From the NCBI RefSeq assembly GCF_004216905.1, contig NZ_SGXJ01000001.1, positions 868,001-932,000 of the forward strand: a DNA stretch of 64,000 nt, written 5' to 3'. How positions within the stretch are numbered: the stretch's first letter is position 1; every line of letters starts with the position of its first letter. Origin of the DNA: Kribbella sp. VKM Ac-2569 (GTDB lineage: Bacteria; Actinomycetota; Actinomycetes; Propionibacteriales; Kribbellaceae). Below the pieces are notes generated by a model, which saw nothing but the letters and a program-made list of their open reading frames with translations, made no database searches and was not told the DNA's origin. The position numbers were made by a program, and so were the translations under genes. Shown here one piece after another: positions 16,535 through 24,074 of this stretch.

Positions 16535-17809
16535 TCAGCGGAGCGGGTTGAACGGACGCAGTTCCGCCGGCGCACGGCCGGTGGTGATGGTCTCGGCCAG
16601 CAGTTGGCCGGTGATCGGGCCGAGCGTGATGCCCCACATACCGTGCCCGCCGGCGGCGAACACCCGCGGCGACGCGGTCGCGCCGATGATCGGCAGGCCG
16701 TCCGGGGTGCAGGGCCGCGGCCCGACCCACTCGAAGGTCCGCGCGTCCAGGTCGGCGTCCCGCAGCAGCGGCCGGGCGGCCTCGACGATCGCGTCGATGC
16801 GGCGCGGGTCGAGCTTCGCCTCGGGCTTGCGGAACTCCATCATCCCGGCGACCCGGAGCCGGTCACCCAGCGGCGTGCAGGCGATCCGCTGCGCCGGGAA
16901 GTAGACCGGGCCCGCCGGTACGTGCGCCATCGGCACGCTGAAGCTGTACCCGCGACCGGCCTGTACGACGGTCTTGACGCCGAACTGCCGCGCCAGGTCA
17001 CCCAGCCATGCACCGGTCGCCATCACGACCGCGTCGAACGGATCGGTCTCGCCGTCGCCGGTGACGAGCCGGACGCCGCGGATCTCGTCGACGATGTCCT
17101 TCACGACGACGCCGCTGATGATCTGGCCACCGCGGGCGATCACCGAGTCGGCGAGCAGCTGGACGTACTCGCCCGGGTTGATGAACCGCTGCCCGTGCAG
17201 CCGGATCGCCGCGCCGATCTCGTCGGACAGCGACGGCTCGATCGCGCGGGCGTCGTCACCGCTGATCGCCTCGAACTCGATGCCTTGGCCGGCGGCGTGG
17301 ATCTGCTCGATCTCCTCGAGCAGGACCTTGCGCTCCTCGACGGTCCGGTAGGCGGCCAGGAACGACTTGGCCTCGTAGGTCTGTGCCTCGACCCCGGCCT
17401 TGGTCAGGAAGTCGAACGCGGGCAGAGCCTGCCGGTTGATCGGGACCAGCGCGTCCATGGCGGTCTTCCAGCGTCCGGCGGTGCTGTTGCGAGCGAAGCG
17501 GGTGAGGAATTTGAGGAGCCGCGGGCTCGCGGTCGGTGGAACGTACACCGGTGAGGCAGGGCTCAGCACCGCACGGACGCCGTACTTGAGGACCGCTGGT
17601 TCCGGGAGCGGGGTGGCCAGGCCGGGGGTCAGCCAGCCTGCGTTGCCCCAGGACGCGCCGGCGGCGACGCCCTCACGGTCGAGCACGGTCACCTCGACGC
17701 CGGCCTCCTGGAGGAACCAGGCGGTGGCCAGGCCGACCATGCCCGCGCCGACGACGGCGACGCGGTCGGGAACGATGTGGTTGCTACCAGCGGAACCAGT
17801 AGTGGTCAT
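16535..17809 (-). CDS. dadA: D-amino acid dehydrogenase / DAO-family FAD oxidoreductase
   Basis: 424 aa. The FAD-binding GxGxxG is 'VAVVGAGMVGLATAWFL' near residues 17-33, followed by 'VTVLDREGVAAGASWGNAGWL', the DadA-type signature. A C-terminal 'GHGMWGITLGPITGQLLAE' closes the flavin site. Enzymes of this family deaminate D-amino acids (or glycine/sarcosine-type substrates), passing electrons to the respiratory chain or oxygen. The gene diverges from a PucR regulator at 17912 with 102 bp between the starts, so control by that regulator is likely. Exact substrate is not determined. A strong terminator follows at 16342-16383. Confidence 0.8.
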   Translation of the reverse strand: MTTTGSAGSNHIVPDRVAVVGAGMVGLATAWFLQEAGVEVTVLDREGVAAGASWGNAGWLTPGLATPLPEPAVLKYGVRAVLSPASPVYVPPTASPRLLKFLTRFARNSTAGRWKTAMDALVPINRQALPAFDFLTKAGVEAQTYEAKSFLAAYRTVEERKVLLEEIEQIHAAGQGIEFEAISGDDARAIEPSLSDEIGAAIRLHGQRFINPGEYVQLLADSVIARGGQIISGVVVKDIVDEIRGVRLVTGDGETDPFDAVVMATGAWLGDLARQFGVKTVVQAGRGYSFSVPMAHVPAGPVYFPAQRIACTPLGDRLRVAGMMEFRKPEAKLDPRRIDAIVEAARPLLRDADLDARTFEWVGPRPCTPDGLPIIGATASPRVFAAGGHGMWGITLGPITGQLLAETITTGRAPAELRPFNPLR

Positions 17810-17842
17810 GTATCGATGGTGGGGCCGCTGCCAGCGGCTGTC

Positions 17843-17910
17843 ATGGTGCGATCACACCATTGCCGGGACGAATGACTGTGCTCATCGCACAATAACCTGC
17901 ACAATAACCT
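17843..17910. promoter_or_regulatory. dadA/pucR divergent control region with operator repeats
   Basis: Three elements are visible: inverted repeat ATGGTG-N6-CACCAT (17843-17860), inverted repeat GTGC-N5-GCAC (17878-17890), and a perfect tandem repeat of GCACAATAACCT (17887-17898, 17899-17910) ending one base before the regulator's ATG. GTGCGAT occurs in both inverted repeats in opposite orientation. They are probably binding sites of the PucR protein. No Shine-Dalgarno sequence precedes the ATG. Confidence 0.5.
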
Positions 17911-17911
17911 C

Positions 17912-19450
17912 ATGATTTCCTCGTCCGACCTGATCGTCGCCGTCGGGCCGGCGCTGTTCGAGGTCGTGGTGCCCGGCAAGGGCGACCGTGAGATCCGGGA
18001 CGTCTTCCTGGCCGACCCACAGGAACCTGCGACGGGTCAGCCAGGCGACCTGGTGCTCGGACTCGGTCTACGCGACGCAGAGGACGCCGTGGAGCTCGTG
18101 GAGCGCTGCGCGGCCGGCAACGCCTCAGGAGTGGTTCTCCGTACGGCGCTAGCGCACAAGCCGACCGTGGTGGCTGCAGCGGAGCGGGAGGCCATGACCC
18201 TCGTCGCACTGCAGCCGAGCGTGACGTGGGCCCACGTGGTCTGGCTGCTCCGCGGTGTACTCGACCGAGCGGCCGCACCGGACTCCCCTGCCGCTGGCGA
18301 CGCCGGTGTGCATCAGGAGCTGTTCGCACTGGCTGACGCCGCCGCTGCGATCGTCGACGCTCCGGTGACGATCGAGGACAACCAGTCCAGGGTCCTGGCG
18401 TACTCCTCCGGCCAGGACTTCACTGACCCCACGCGTGTGTCGACAATCGTCGGACGCCGAGTTCCACCCGAGGTGATCGCGCACTTCCGGGCCCGGGGCA
18501 TCTTCCGACGGCTGGCGCGATCCAGCGAGCCGTTCCTGGTACCTGACGGCCCTAACGGCATCCGCCCGCGTCTCGTCGTACCGGTCCGGGCTGGTGGTGA
18601 GTGGCTGGGGTCCATCTGGGCCGTTGTCGACGGTCCGGTGAGTGATGCGGTCACTGCGGAGCTCAGCAACGCCGCCTCTGTTCTCGCCTTGCACCTGTTG
18701 CGGCTGCGCGCTCAGGCCGACGTGGCGCGGCGGAGTGCGATCGACCGGCTGCGGACGATCCTGCGGCAGTTCTCCCCGGACAACCCAGTCGACGTACGGC
18801 TCCCGCGGCAGCCGTGGCGGGTTGTGGCACTCGGGTCGCCCGACGGGTACGACGTACCGCAGCAACTCGACTTGTGGGAGTCGACCGGTCGCCGGCACGG
18901 CTGGAGCGAGCCCCAGCTGGCTGACCTCGACGGGACTGTGCTGGCTGTTGTTACAGACACTGACGGACCCGGGTCATGGACCTGGTTGCAGAAACTCGTC
19001 CTCGAACAGTCGGCTGGTACGTACGCCGCTGCCGGTGGTCCTGCCCGCGGTCCGGCGGATCTGCCGAGCTCACGCGCCGAGGCGGTCGAGCTGCTAGGTC
19101 TGGTACGGCGGGGTGTCGCGCCGGGGCCGGCGTTGCGGGTCGAAGAGGCGTGGCACGTGCTGACGGTGCACCGGGCGGTCACCTCGCTTGATACCACCAA
19201 GATGGATGGTCCGCTCGCGGTGCTGTTGCGGCACGACATCGAGCACGACACGGGGTACGTGGAAACGTTGCAGGCCTGGCTGAACTTTCCGGGGCAGCCG
19301 CAGCGGGCGGCCCGGGAACTGCACCTGCACACCAATACGTTGCGGCACCGGATGAAACGGATCGGGGAGATCGCGGAGCTCGATCTGTCGGATCCGCGGG
19401 AACGCTTGGCGTTGCAGTTGCAGATCGCAGCAGTCCGGACGGAGCACTGA
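17912..19450 (+). CDS. PucR/CdaR-family transcriptional regulator
   Basis: 512 aa. The C-terminal ~60 residues hold the PucR helix-turn-helix: 'QAWLNFPGQPQRAARELHLHTNTLRHRMKRIGEI' with its NTLRHR recognition segment. The middle contains a GAF-like region (about 130-265: 'DAPVTIEDNQSRVLAYSS') and a degenerate GGDEF-like region, as in CdaR-type activators. Such proteins control purine, sugar-acid or amino-acid catabolism genes in response to a ligand. It is divergent from the dadA-like gene and is the likely regulator of that gene. Translation starts right after a duplicated 12-mer with no clear ribosome binding site, so a leaderless transcript or another start is possible. Confidence 0.85.
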   Translation: MISSSDLIVAVGPALFEVVVPGKGDREIRDVFLADPQEPATGQPGDLVLGLGLRDAEDAVELVERCAAGNASGVVLRTALAHKPTVVAAAEREAMTLVALQPSVTWAHVVWLLRGVLDRAAAPDSPAAGDAGVHQELFALADAAAAIVDAPVTIEDNQSRVLAYSSGQDFTDPTRVSTIVGRRVPPEVIAHFRARGIFRRLARSSEPFLVPDGPNGIRPRLVVPVRAGGEWLGSIWAVVDGPVSDAVTAELSNAASVLALHLLRLRAQADVARRSAIDRLRTILRQFSPDNPVDVRLPRQPWRVVALGSPDGYDVPQQLDLWESTGRRHGWSEPQLADLDGTVLAVVTDTDGPGSWTWLQKLVLEQSAGTYAAAGGPARGPADLPSSRAEAVELLGLVRRGVAPGPALRVEEAWHVLTVHRAVTSLDTTKMDGPLAVLLRHDIEHDTGYVETLQAWLNFPGQPQRAARELHLHTNTLRHRMKRIGEIAELDLSDPRERLALQLQIAAVRTEH

Positions 19451-19580
19451 GATCTACGCCACAGCCCTATGTAACAAGGCTTCATATTCCGGCAACTGCT
19501 GGGCAACATCCGCCTGACAGAGTCTTCCTTGTCAGCAGGTCCGACCCTTCACCAGGGGGCCGGAAAGGCTGCGGGTTCGA

Positions 19581-19645
19581 GCTTTTCACCAGGAAGCTCG
19601 AGCCACCCGTGGGGCCCGGCGATTGTCTGAGCGATCGCCGGGCCC
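19581..19645. terminator. Double hairpin between convergent pucR and FAD-oxidoreductase genes
   Basis: Two inverted repeats: CGAGCTT/AAGCTCG around 19580-19601, and a perfect 12-bp GGGCCCGGCGAT/ATCGCCGGGCCC at 19612-19623 and 19634-19645 with a 10-base loop. They separate two converging genes. The rest of the 228-bp gap holds nothing recognisable. Confidence 0.7.
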
Positions 19646-19678
19646 TACGACATTGCCCGAACCTTGCCCGAACCTTGC

Positions 19679-20695
19679 CTAGGACAACCGGTTCACGATG
19701 GTGCGGTAGACACCCGGGAGCGCGGCCGCGGCAGGGACGATCCGCGGCGCGAGGAGCGGTCGGTTGCGGGCCCACAGCAACGACGCGGTCAGCAGGCGGC
19801 ATTCCCAGGAGACGCGGCGCCAGGCTGCCTCGTAGTCCTGTGGGCGGTCGGCGCGGACGCAGTCGACCAGCTCGGCGGAGGTGCGCAACGCGACCGCGAT
19901 GCCTTCGCCGGTGAGCGCGTCGACGTACCCCGCGGCGTCGCCGACGAGCAGGACCCGGCCGGCGGTGCGGGCACTCACGCGTTGGCGAAGCGGACCCGCG
20001 CCCATCACGGCGCTCGCGGCCACAGCCCCACGCAGTCGGCGCTTCAAGAGCGGGAACGCGTCGAGGTGTGAGTCGAAGGTGCCGCGCGCGGAGGTGAGGA
20101 CGGCGACGCCGACGAGATCGTCGGCGACCGGAGTCACGTAGGCCTCCCCCAGACGAGACCAGTAGACCTCGACGAGGTCGGTCCACGGCGAGACGGCGAA
20201 ATGCTGCCGGAGCCCACGGCGTACCTCACCTGAACTCCCACCAGAAAAATCCAACTGCCGGCGAATGGGTGAGTGGAGACCGTCGGCGGCGGCCAGGTAG
20301 CGGGCGGTCAGGCCGGCCGCGGTGACGGACGTGGTGTTCTGGGTGATCGGGCCGACTCGAGCGCGAATGACGGGGATATCTAGCGCCGCTAGCCGGGACA
20401 TCAGCGCGGCGTGCAGCGTCGTACGGCGTACTCCGAGGCCAGGTCCTGCGGTGAAGCGGGCGTCGACGCTATGTCTTCCGTCGAGGTAGCGGATGCCGTG
20501 GAACGGACGGCCTGTGAGTTCCACACCCAGGCGCGAGAGGTACGAGACCGCGCTGTGGGCGATGCCTTCGCCGCACGCCTTGTCGATCGGAGCGGAGCGC
20601 GGCTCGACGACGGCAACAGACAGACCCGCCAACGCTGCCCGGATCGCTGTGGCTGCGCCTGCTGGACCGCAACCAGCTACCAGAAGATCGATCAC
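19679..20695 (-). CDS. FAD-dependent oxidoreductase of geranylgeranyl-reductase/hydroxylase type in a type III PKS cluster
   Basis: 338 aa. N-terminal 'LLVAGCGPAGAATAIRAALAG' is the FAD dinucleotide-binding motif. 'CGEGIAHSAVSYLSRLGVEL' and 'VLLVGDAAGYVDALTGEGIAVAL' (GD motif) are typical of the GGR/PHBH superfamily. It may hydroxylate the aromatic ring of the polyketide or reduce a prenyl chain; the sequence does not decide. The start overlaps the stop of the ICMT-like gene as ATGA (20692-20695), giving a coupled PKS, methyltransferase, FAD-enzyme operon. This resembles the srsABC phenolic-lipid gene order known from Streptomyces griseus (PKS, methyltransferase, flavoprotein). Confidence 0.8.
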   Translation of the reverse strand: MIDLLVAGCGPAGAATAIRAALAGLSVAVVEPRSAPIDKACGEGIAHSAVSYLSRLGVELTGRPFHGIRYLDGRHSVDARFTAGPGLGVRRTTLHAALMSRLAALDIPVIRARVGPITQNTTSVTAAGLTARYLAAADGLHSPIRRQLDFSGGSSGEVRRGLRQHFAVSPWTDLVEVYWSRLGEAYVTPVADDLVGVAVLTSARGTFDSHLDAFPLLKRRLRGAVAASAVMGAGPLRQRVSARTAGRVLLVGDAAGYVDALTGEGIAVALRTSAELVDCVRADRPQDYEAAWRRVSWECRLLTASLLWARNRPLLAPRIVPAAAALPGVYRTIVNRLS

Positions 20696-21210
20696 GTCAC
20701 CAGGGCAGACTTCAGCGCCGCCTCTTCAGACCGGATCCGGACGGCGAGGATCGGGATGTTCAAGAGGGTGAACACCAGCGCGGTCACCCACGCGGTGTGG
20801 ACCAACGGCAGGGCGATCCCCTCCGCCACGACCGCCACGTAGTTCGGGTGCCGGATCCACCGGTAGGGGCCGCGTGCAACCAGCCGGAGACCTGGTACGA
20901 CGATGACGCGGGTGTTCCACTGATGGCCGAGGACGCTGATGCACCACCACCGCAGTCCCTGCGCCAGCAGCACCGCCGCGAACATCGTCCAGCCCAGCCA
21001 CGGAACGAACGGCCGGTGCAGCGCCTCCACCATGCACGCCGCCAGCAACAACGTGTGCAGCGCGACCATGAACGGGTAATGCCCCCGCCCCGACTCCACG
21101 CCGCCCTGCGCGAAGCTCCAGCGCGCGTTGCGCAGCGACACCACGAGCTCGGCCACGCGCTCAGCCGCGACCAGGAGCACCAACCCCAGATACCAGCCGT
21201 ACATCACCAC
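20692..21210 (-). CDS. Isoprenylcysteine carboxyl methyltransferase-like membrane methyltransferase
   Basis: 172 aa with four or five hydrophobic helices and the ICMT C-terminal signature 'GPYRWIRHPNYVAVVAEGIALPL' around 125-147, which binds S-adenosylmethionine. In bacterial type III PKS clusters such proteins O-methylate alkylresorcinols or alkylpyrones (BpsB, SrsB). Its start lies 7 bp inside the PKS gene (a second ATG codon occurs at 21204), so it is translated with the PKS. It probably methylates a hydroxyl of the lipid-like polyketide at the membrane. Confidence 0.85.
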   Translation of the reverse strand: MVMYGWYLGLVLLVAAERVAELVVSLRNARWSFAQGGVESGRGHYPFMVALHTLLLAACMVEALHRPFVPWLGWTMFAAVLLAQGLRWWCISVLGHQWNTRVIVVPGLRLVARGPYRWIRHPNYVAVVAEGIALPLVHTAWVTALVFTLLNIPILAVRIRSEEAALKSALVT

Positions 21211-22250
21211 TCCAGCAGAACGAGCTCGGAACAGAAACCAGGACCCATCGCCAGCAACAACCCAGGACCTGCAGGATCCAGCCTCAGGGTGTCACCGAGG
21301 ACATGCAGCACCGAGGACGACGACAGGTTGCCGACCGCATCGAGCGACTTCCACGTCAAATCGAGCGCCCCGGGCCGCAGCGACAACGTCTCCGCCACCG
21401 CCTCCAGCACCTTCGGTCCGCCCGGATGGCTGACCCACGTCGCGATGTCCGGCACGGTCAAGCCACAAGACCCGAGGAAGCCCCGCACATCACTCCCGAG
21501 ATAGGTGCGTACCACCTCCGGCACGTCCGCACCGAGCACGATCCGGAACCCGCCGGACCCGACATCCCACCCCATCACGCGCTCCGAGTCCGGGTAGAGC
21601 CGCGAACGCGTCGCCACCACGGACGGTCCCGACGCGGCCGGATGTTCCGATCCCGTCAGCACCACCGCCGCCGCGCCGTCCCCGAACAACGCGCCACCCA
21701 CCAGGTTCGGCAGCGACGAATCGTCCCGCTGCAACGTCAACGAACACAACTCCACCGACAGCAGTACGGCGACATGCTTCGGCCAGGCCTTCAAGTAGTC
21801 ATGGAGCCGCGCAATCCCCGCCGCTCCCCCGACACACCCCAATCCGAACAGCGGCAGCCGCTTCACGTCCTCCCGCATCCCCAGCCGCATCGCTACCCGC
21901 GCATCGATCGACGGCGCGGCCACCCCGGTCACCGTCGTGAACATCAGTACGTCGACATCGTCCAGCGTCAGCCCCGCGTCCTTCACCGCGCCCGCGACCG
22001 CCTCGGCCCCGAGGTCCACGGCCGCCGCGATCCACGCGTCGTTCGCCTCGCCGAAGTCCTTGAGTACGGCGTACTGCTCCAACGGCAGCGCGAGATGCCG
22101 ATACGAGACTCCCGCGTTCGCGTGCAGCCGGCGAAGCAACGCCGTACCGCGGCCGTCCGGGAGACAGATCGACTCGAACGCGGCCGTCAGCTCGGACTGC
22201 GGATACCGGTACGGCGGGAGCGCGGGCCGGACCGCTGCGATCCGCGTCAT
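21204..22250 (-). CDS. Type III polyketide synthase (alkylresorcinol/alkylpyrone-type)
   Basis: 348 aa, a normal length for chalcone-synthase-like enzymes. The catalytic triad is visible: Cys139 in 'LFGLGCVGGAAGIARLHDYL', His275 in 'VSHPGGPKVLEA' and Asn308 in 'GNLSSSSVLHVL'. The enzyme condenses an acyl-CoA starter with malonyl-CoA units and cyclises the chain. Neighbouring ICMT-type methyltransferase, FAD enzyme and UbiA suggest a membrane phenolic lipid or prenylated quinol. The ATG at 22250 follows from the conserved N-terminus (MTRIAAVRPALPPY). It has no Shine-Dalgarno sequence, and the divergent UbiA start lies only 18 bp away, so a leaderless transcript is likely. Confidence 0.92.
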   Translation of the reverse strand: MTRIAAVRPALPPYRYPQSELTAAFESICLPDGRGTALLRRLHANAGVSYRHLALPLEQYAVLKDFGEANDAWIAAAVDLGAEAVAGAVKDAGLTLDDVDVLMFTTVTGVAAPSIDARVAMRLGMREDVKRLPLFGLGCVGGAAGIARLHDYLKAWPKHVAVLLSVELCSLTLQRDDSSLPNLVGGALFGDGAAAVVLTGSEHPAASGPSVVATRSRLYPDSERVMGWDVGSGGFRIVLGADVPEVVRTYLGSDVRGFLGSCGLTVPDIATWVSHPGGPKVLEAVAETLSLRPGALDLTWKSLDAVGNLSSSSVLHVLGDTLRLDPAGPGLLLAMGPGFCSELVLLEW

Positions 22251-22268
22251 CGTGGCATCGTTACGTCG

Positions 22269-23081
22269 GTGAGAACGCTGCGGACCGTCAAGGGTCTGGC
22301 TCTCGCGTGCCACCCGGGCCCGACCGTCGCCGTCACCGCTCTGGTCACCGCCGTCGCGTGGTCGGCCGGGCGAAGTCCGGCCGGGTGTCTCCTCGTCGCA
22401 GCAACGATCCTCACCGGCCACCTCTCGATCGGCTGGAGCAATGACGCGATTGATGCCGCCCGCGACACCATTGTGAACCGCCGGGACAAGCCCGTGGTGC
22501 TTGGACTGGTGAGTCGCCGGACGCTCGCGGTCGGTGCCGGCGTGATGTTGGTCGTCACCGTTCCGGTCTCCCTTGCCAACGGTTTCGCGTCCGGGTCGAT
22601 GCACCTGCTGTTCGTGGCGTGCGCCTGGGCGTACAACCTGGGCCTCAAGTCGACCGTGATCTCCTGGCTCCCGTACGCCGTCGCGTTCGGCGGCCTGCCC
22701 TCGTTCGTGACACTCGGCACCGCGCACGTGTGGGCCCCGTGGTGGGCGACCGCGGCGGGTGCCCTCCTGGGGATCGGTGCCCATCTGGCAAACGTCGTAC
22801 CCGACCTCGCCGACGACCTGGCCACCGGTGTCCGCGGCTGGCCGCAGCGCCTCGGCCGCTACGCCCGCCTCATCGCACCGCTCCCGTTGGCGACAGCAAC
22901 CGGTCTCCTGGTCATCGCACCACCCGGAGCGATGGGCATCATCGGCTGGATCGCCCTCGCACTCGTCGCCGCCCTCCTCGCCACGATCCTCCTGTGGCGC
23001 AACGCCCCTTTTCTCATCACCATCGCGATCGCCGCGGTCAGCATCATCTCACTCGTACTGCGGGGGGACGCGCTCGTCTAA
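22269..23081 (+). CDS. UbiA-family prenyltransferase
   Basis: 270 aa from GTG 22269, the only start codon in frame before the conserved region. It is polytopic, with eight or nine hydrophobic helices. The first Asp-rich motif is 'SNDAIDAARDTIVNRRDKP' and the second 'VVPDLADDLATGVRG', both needed for Mg-diphosphate binding in UbiA enzymes. It attaches a prenyl chain to an aromatic acceptor, here perhaps the product of the divergent type III PKS. The KPV after the first motif is typical of the family. There is no ribosome binding site upstream of the GTG. The stop overlaps the LysR gene stop by 4 bp (convergent). Confidence 0.85.
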   Translation: MRTLRTVKGLALACHPGPTVAVTALVTAVAWSAGRSPAGCLLVAATILTGHLSIGWSNDAIDAARDTIVNRRDKPVVLGLVSRRTLAVGAGVMLVVTVPVSLANGFASGSMHLLFVACAWAYNLGLKSTVISWLPYAVAFGGLPSFVTLGTAHVWAPWWATAAGALLGIGAHLANVVPDLADDLATGVRGWPQRLGRYARLIAPLPLATATGLLVIAPPGAMGIIGWIALALVAALLATILLWRNAPFLITIAIAAVSIISLVLRGDALV

Positions 23082-23950
23082 CCCGCGTCGGGCTTCAGTG
23101 GGGCGTTGCTGCCGAGGATGGCGGCGGTGAGGGCTTCGGCCGGCTCCTTCGCGGCACGAGGGTTGGTGATGAGGACCAGGTCGATGGAGGGGAGTTCGGG
23201 CAGGCCGGCGCTCGGGGGCGGCTCGACCAGGTCGGCGGGCATCAGGGAACGGGCGAAGATCGCGATCCCGAGGCCGGCGCGGACGGCCGCGAGTACGCCG
23301 TTGACGCCGCGGACGATGCACGTGATCCGGCAGGTGCGACCGGCCTGCTCGAGCGACTGCACACCGAGCGACCGGCTCAGCGACGGTGCCTGGTATGCGA
23401 CCAGCGGGACCGGCACGTCGGGCGCGATCCGGGTCCCGGCGATCCCCGCCCAGACCATCGGGTCCCGCCGTACCAGCCGGCCGTTCGGCTCGTAGCCGCC
23501 GCCGGCGCCGTGCTTCACGTAGGCCAGATCGAGGTGGCCGGACTCGACCCGGCGGAGCAGGTTAGGGCTCTGGGCAACGGTCAGCTCCAGGTCGATCCGC
23601 GGGTACAGCTGGCGGAAGTCGCGGAGGATCTTCGGCAGCGGCGTGAGCGCCAGGTCGTCGGTCACGCCGAACCGCAGCCGGCCGCGCAGCTCCGAGCCGG
23701 TGAAGTACCCGGCGGCCTCCTCGTGCGCGGCCAGGATGGTCCGGGCGAACCCGGCCATCGCCTCGCCGTCCGCGGTCAGCGTGACAGTGCGGGTGTCACG
23801 GACGAACAGCGGCCGCCCGACCGCCGTCTCGAGTTTGCGCACGTGTTGGCTCACCGTCGGCTGCCGGATACCCAGCCGCTCGGCTGCCTGGGTAAAGCTC
23901 AGCGACTGCGCCACCGCGAGGAACGTGCGCAACTGGTCCGGGTCGTACAT
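23078..23950 (-). CDS. LysR-family transcriptional regulator
   Basis: 290 aa from the ATG at 23950, which has GGAAGG six bases upstream. The N-terminal winged helix is complete ('LRTFLAVAQSLSFTQAAERLGIRQPTVSQHVRKLE'), and a substrate-binding domain follows ('LRFGVTDDLALTPLPKIL'). LysR proteins usually control a divergent gene; here that is the MFS transporter at 24075. A role in the PKS cluster, whose UbiA gene it meets tail to tail, is less likely. The effector is unknown. Confidence 0.9.
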   Translation of the reverse strand: MYDPDQLRTFLAVAQSLSFTQAAERLGIRQPTVSQHVRKLETAVGRPLFVRDTRTVTLTADGEAMAGFARTILAAHEEAAGYFTGSELRGRLRFGVTDDLALTPLPKILRDFRQLYPRIDLELTVAQSPNLLRRVESGHLDLAYVKHGAGGGYEPNGRLVRRDPMVWAGIAGTRIAPDVPVPLVAYQAPSLSRSLGVQSLEQAGRTCRITCIVRGVNGVLAAVRAGLGIAIFARSLMPADLVEPPPSAGLPELPSIDLVLITNPRAAKEPAEALTAAILGSNAPLKPDAG

Positions 23951-23963
23951 CGATATCCTTCCC

Positions 23964-23996
23964 ATTACGTGACGCAATAAGACTAATAGGAGTAAT
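23964..23996. promoter_or_regulatory. Putative LysR box and divergent promoter
   Basis: AT-rich stretch between the LysR and MFS genes. TTACGTGACGCAA fits the T-N11-A pattern and lies in TTA-N10-TAA (23965-23980). ATTAC and GTAAT form outer arms at 23964-23968 and 23992-23996. It lies just upstream of the LysR start. The binding role is inferred. Confidence 0.35.
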
Positions 23997-24074
23997 TCGT
24001 TGGGGGAATTCAGCACCCAACCCTGAGGATGGACATGTCCTCCCCTGACCAGTCCACTCGTGTAGGGATCGCTC

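Noticed and set aside
17887..17910. Tandem 12-mer as the start of a CRISPR array
   Set aside because: Only two units, no spacers, no cas genes; it lies in a promoter region.
19575..19605. tRNA-like T-arm GGGTTCGAGC
   Set aside because: No acceptor or anticodon arm can be built around it; it is part of a short hairpin between convergent genes.
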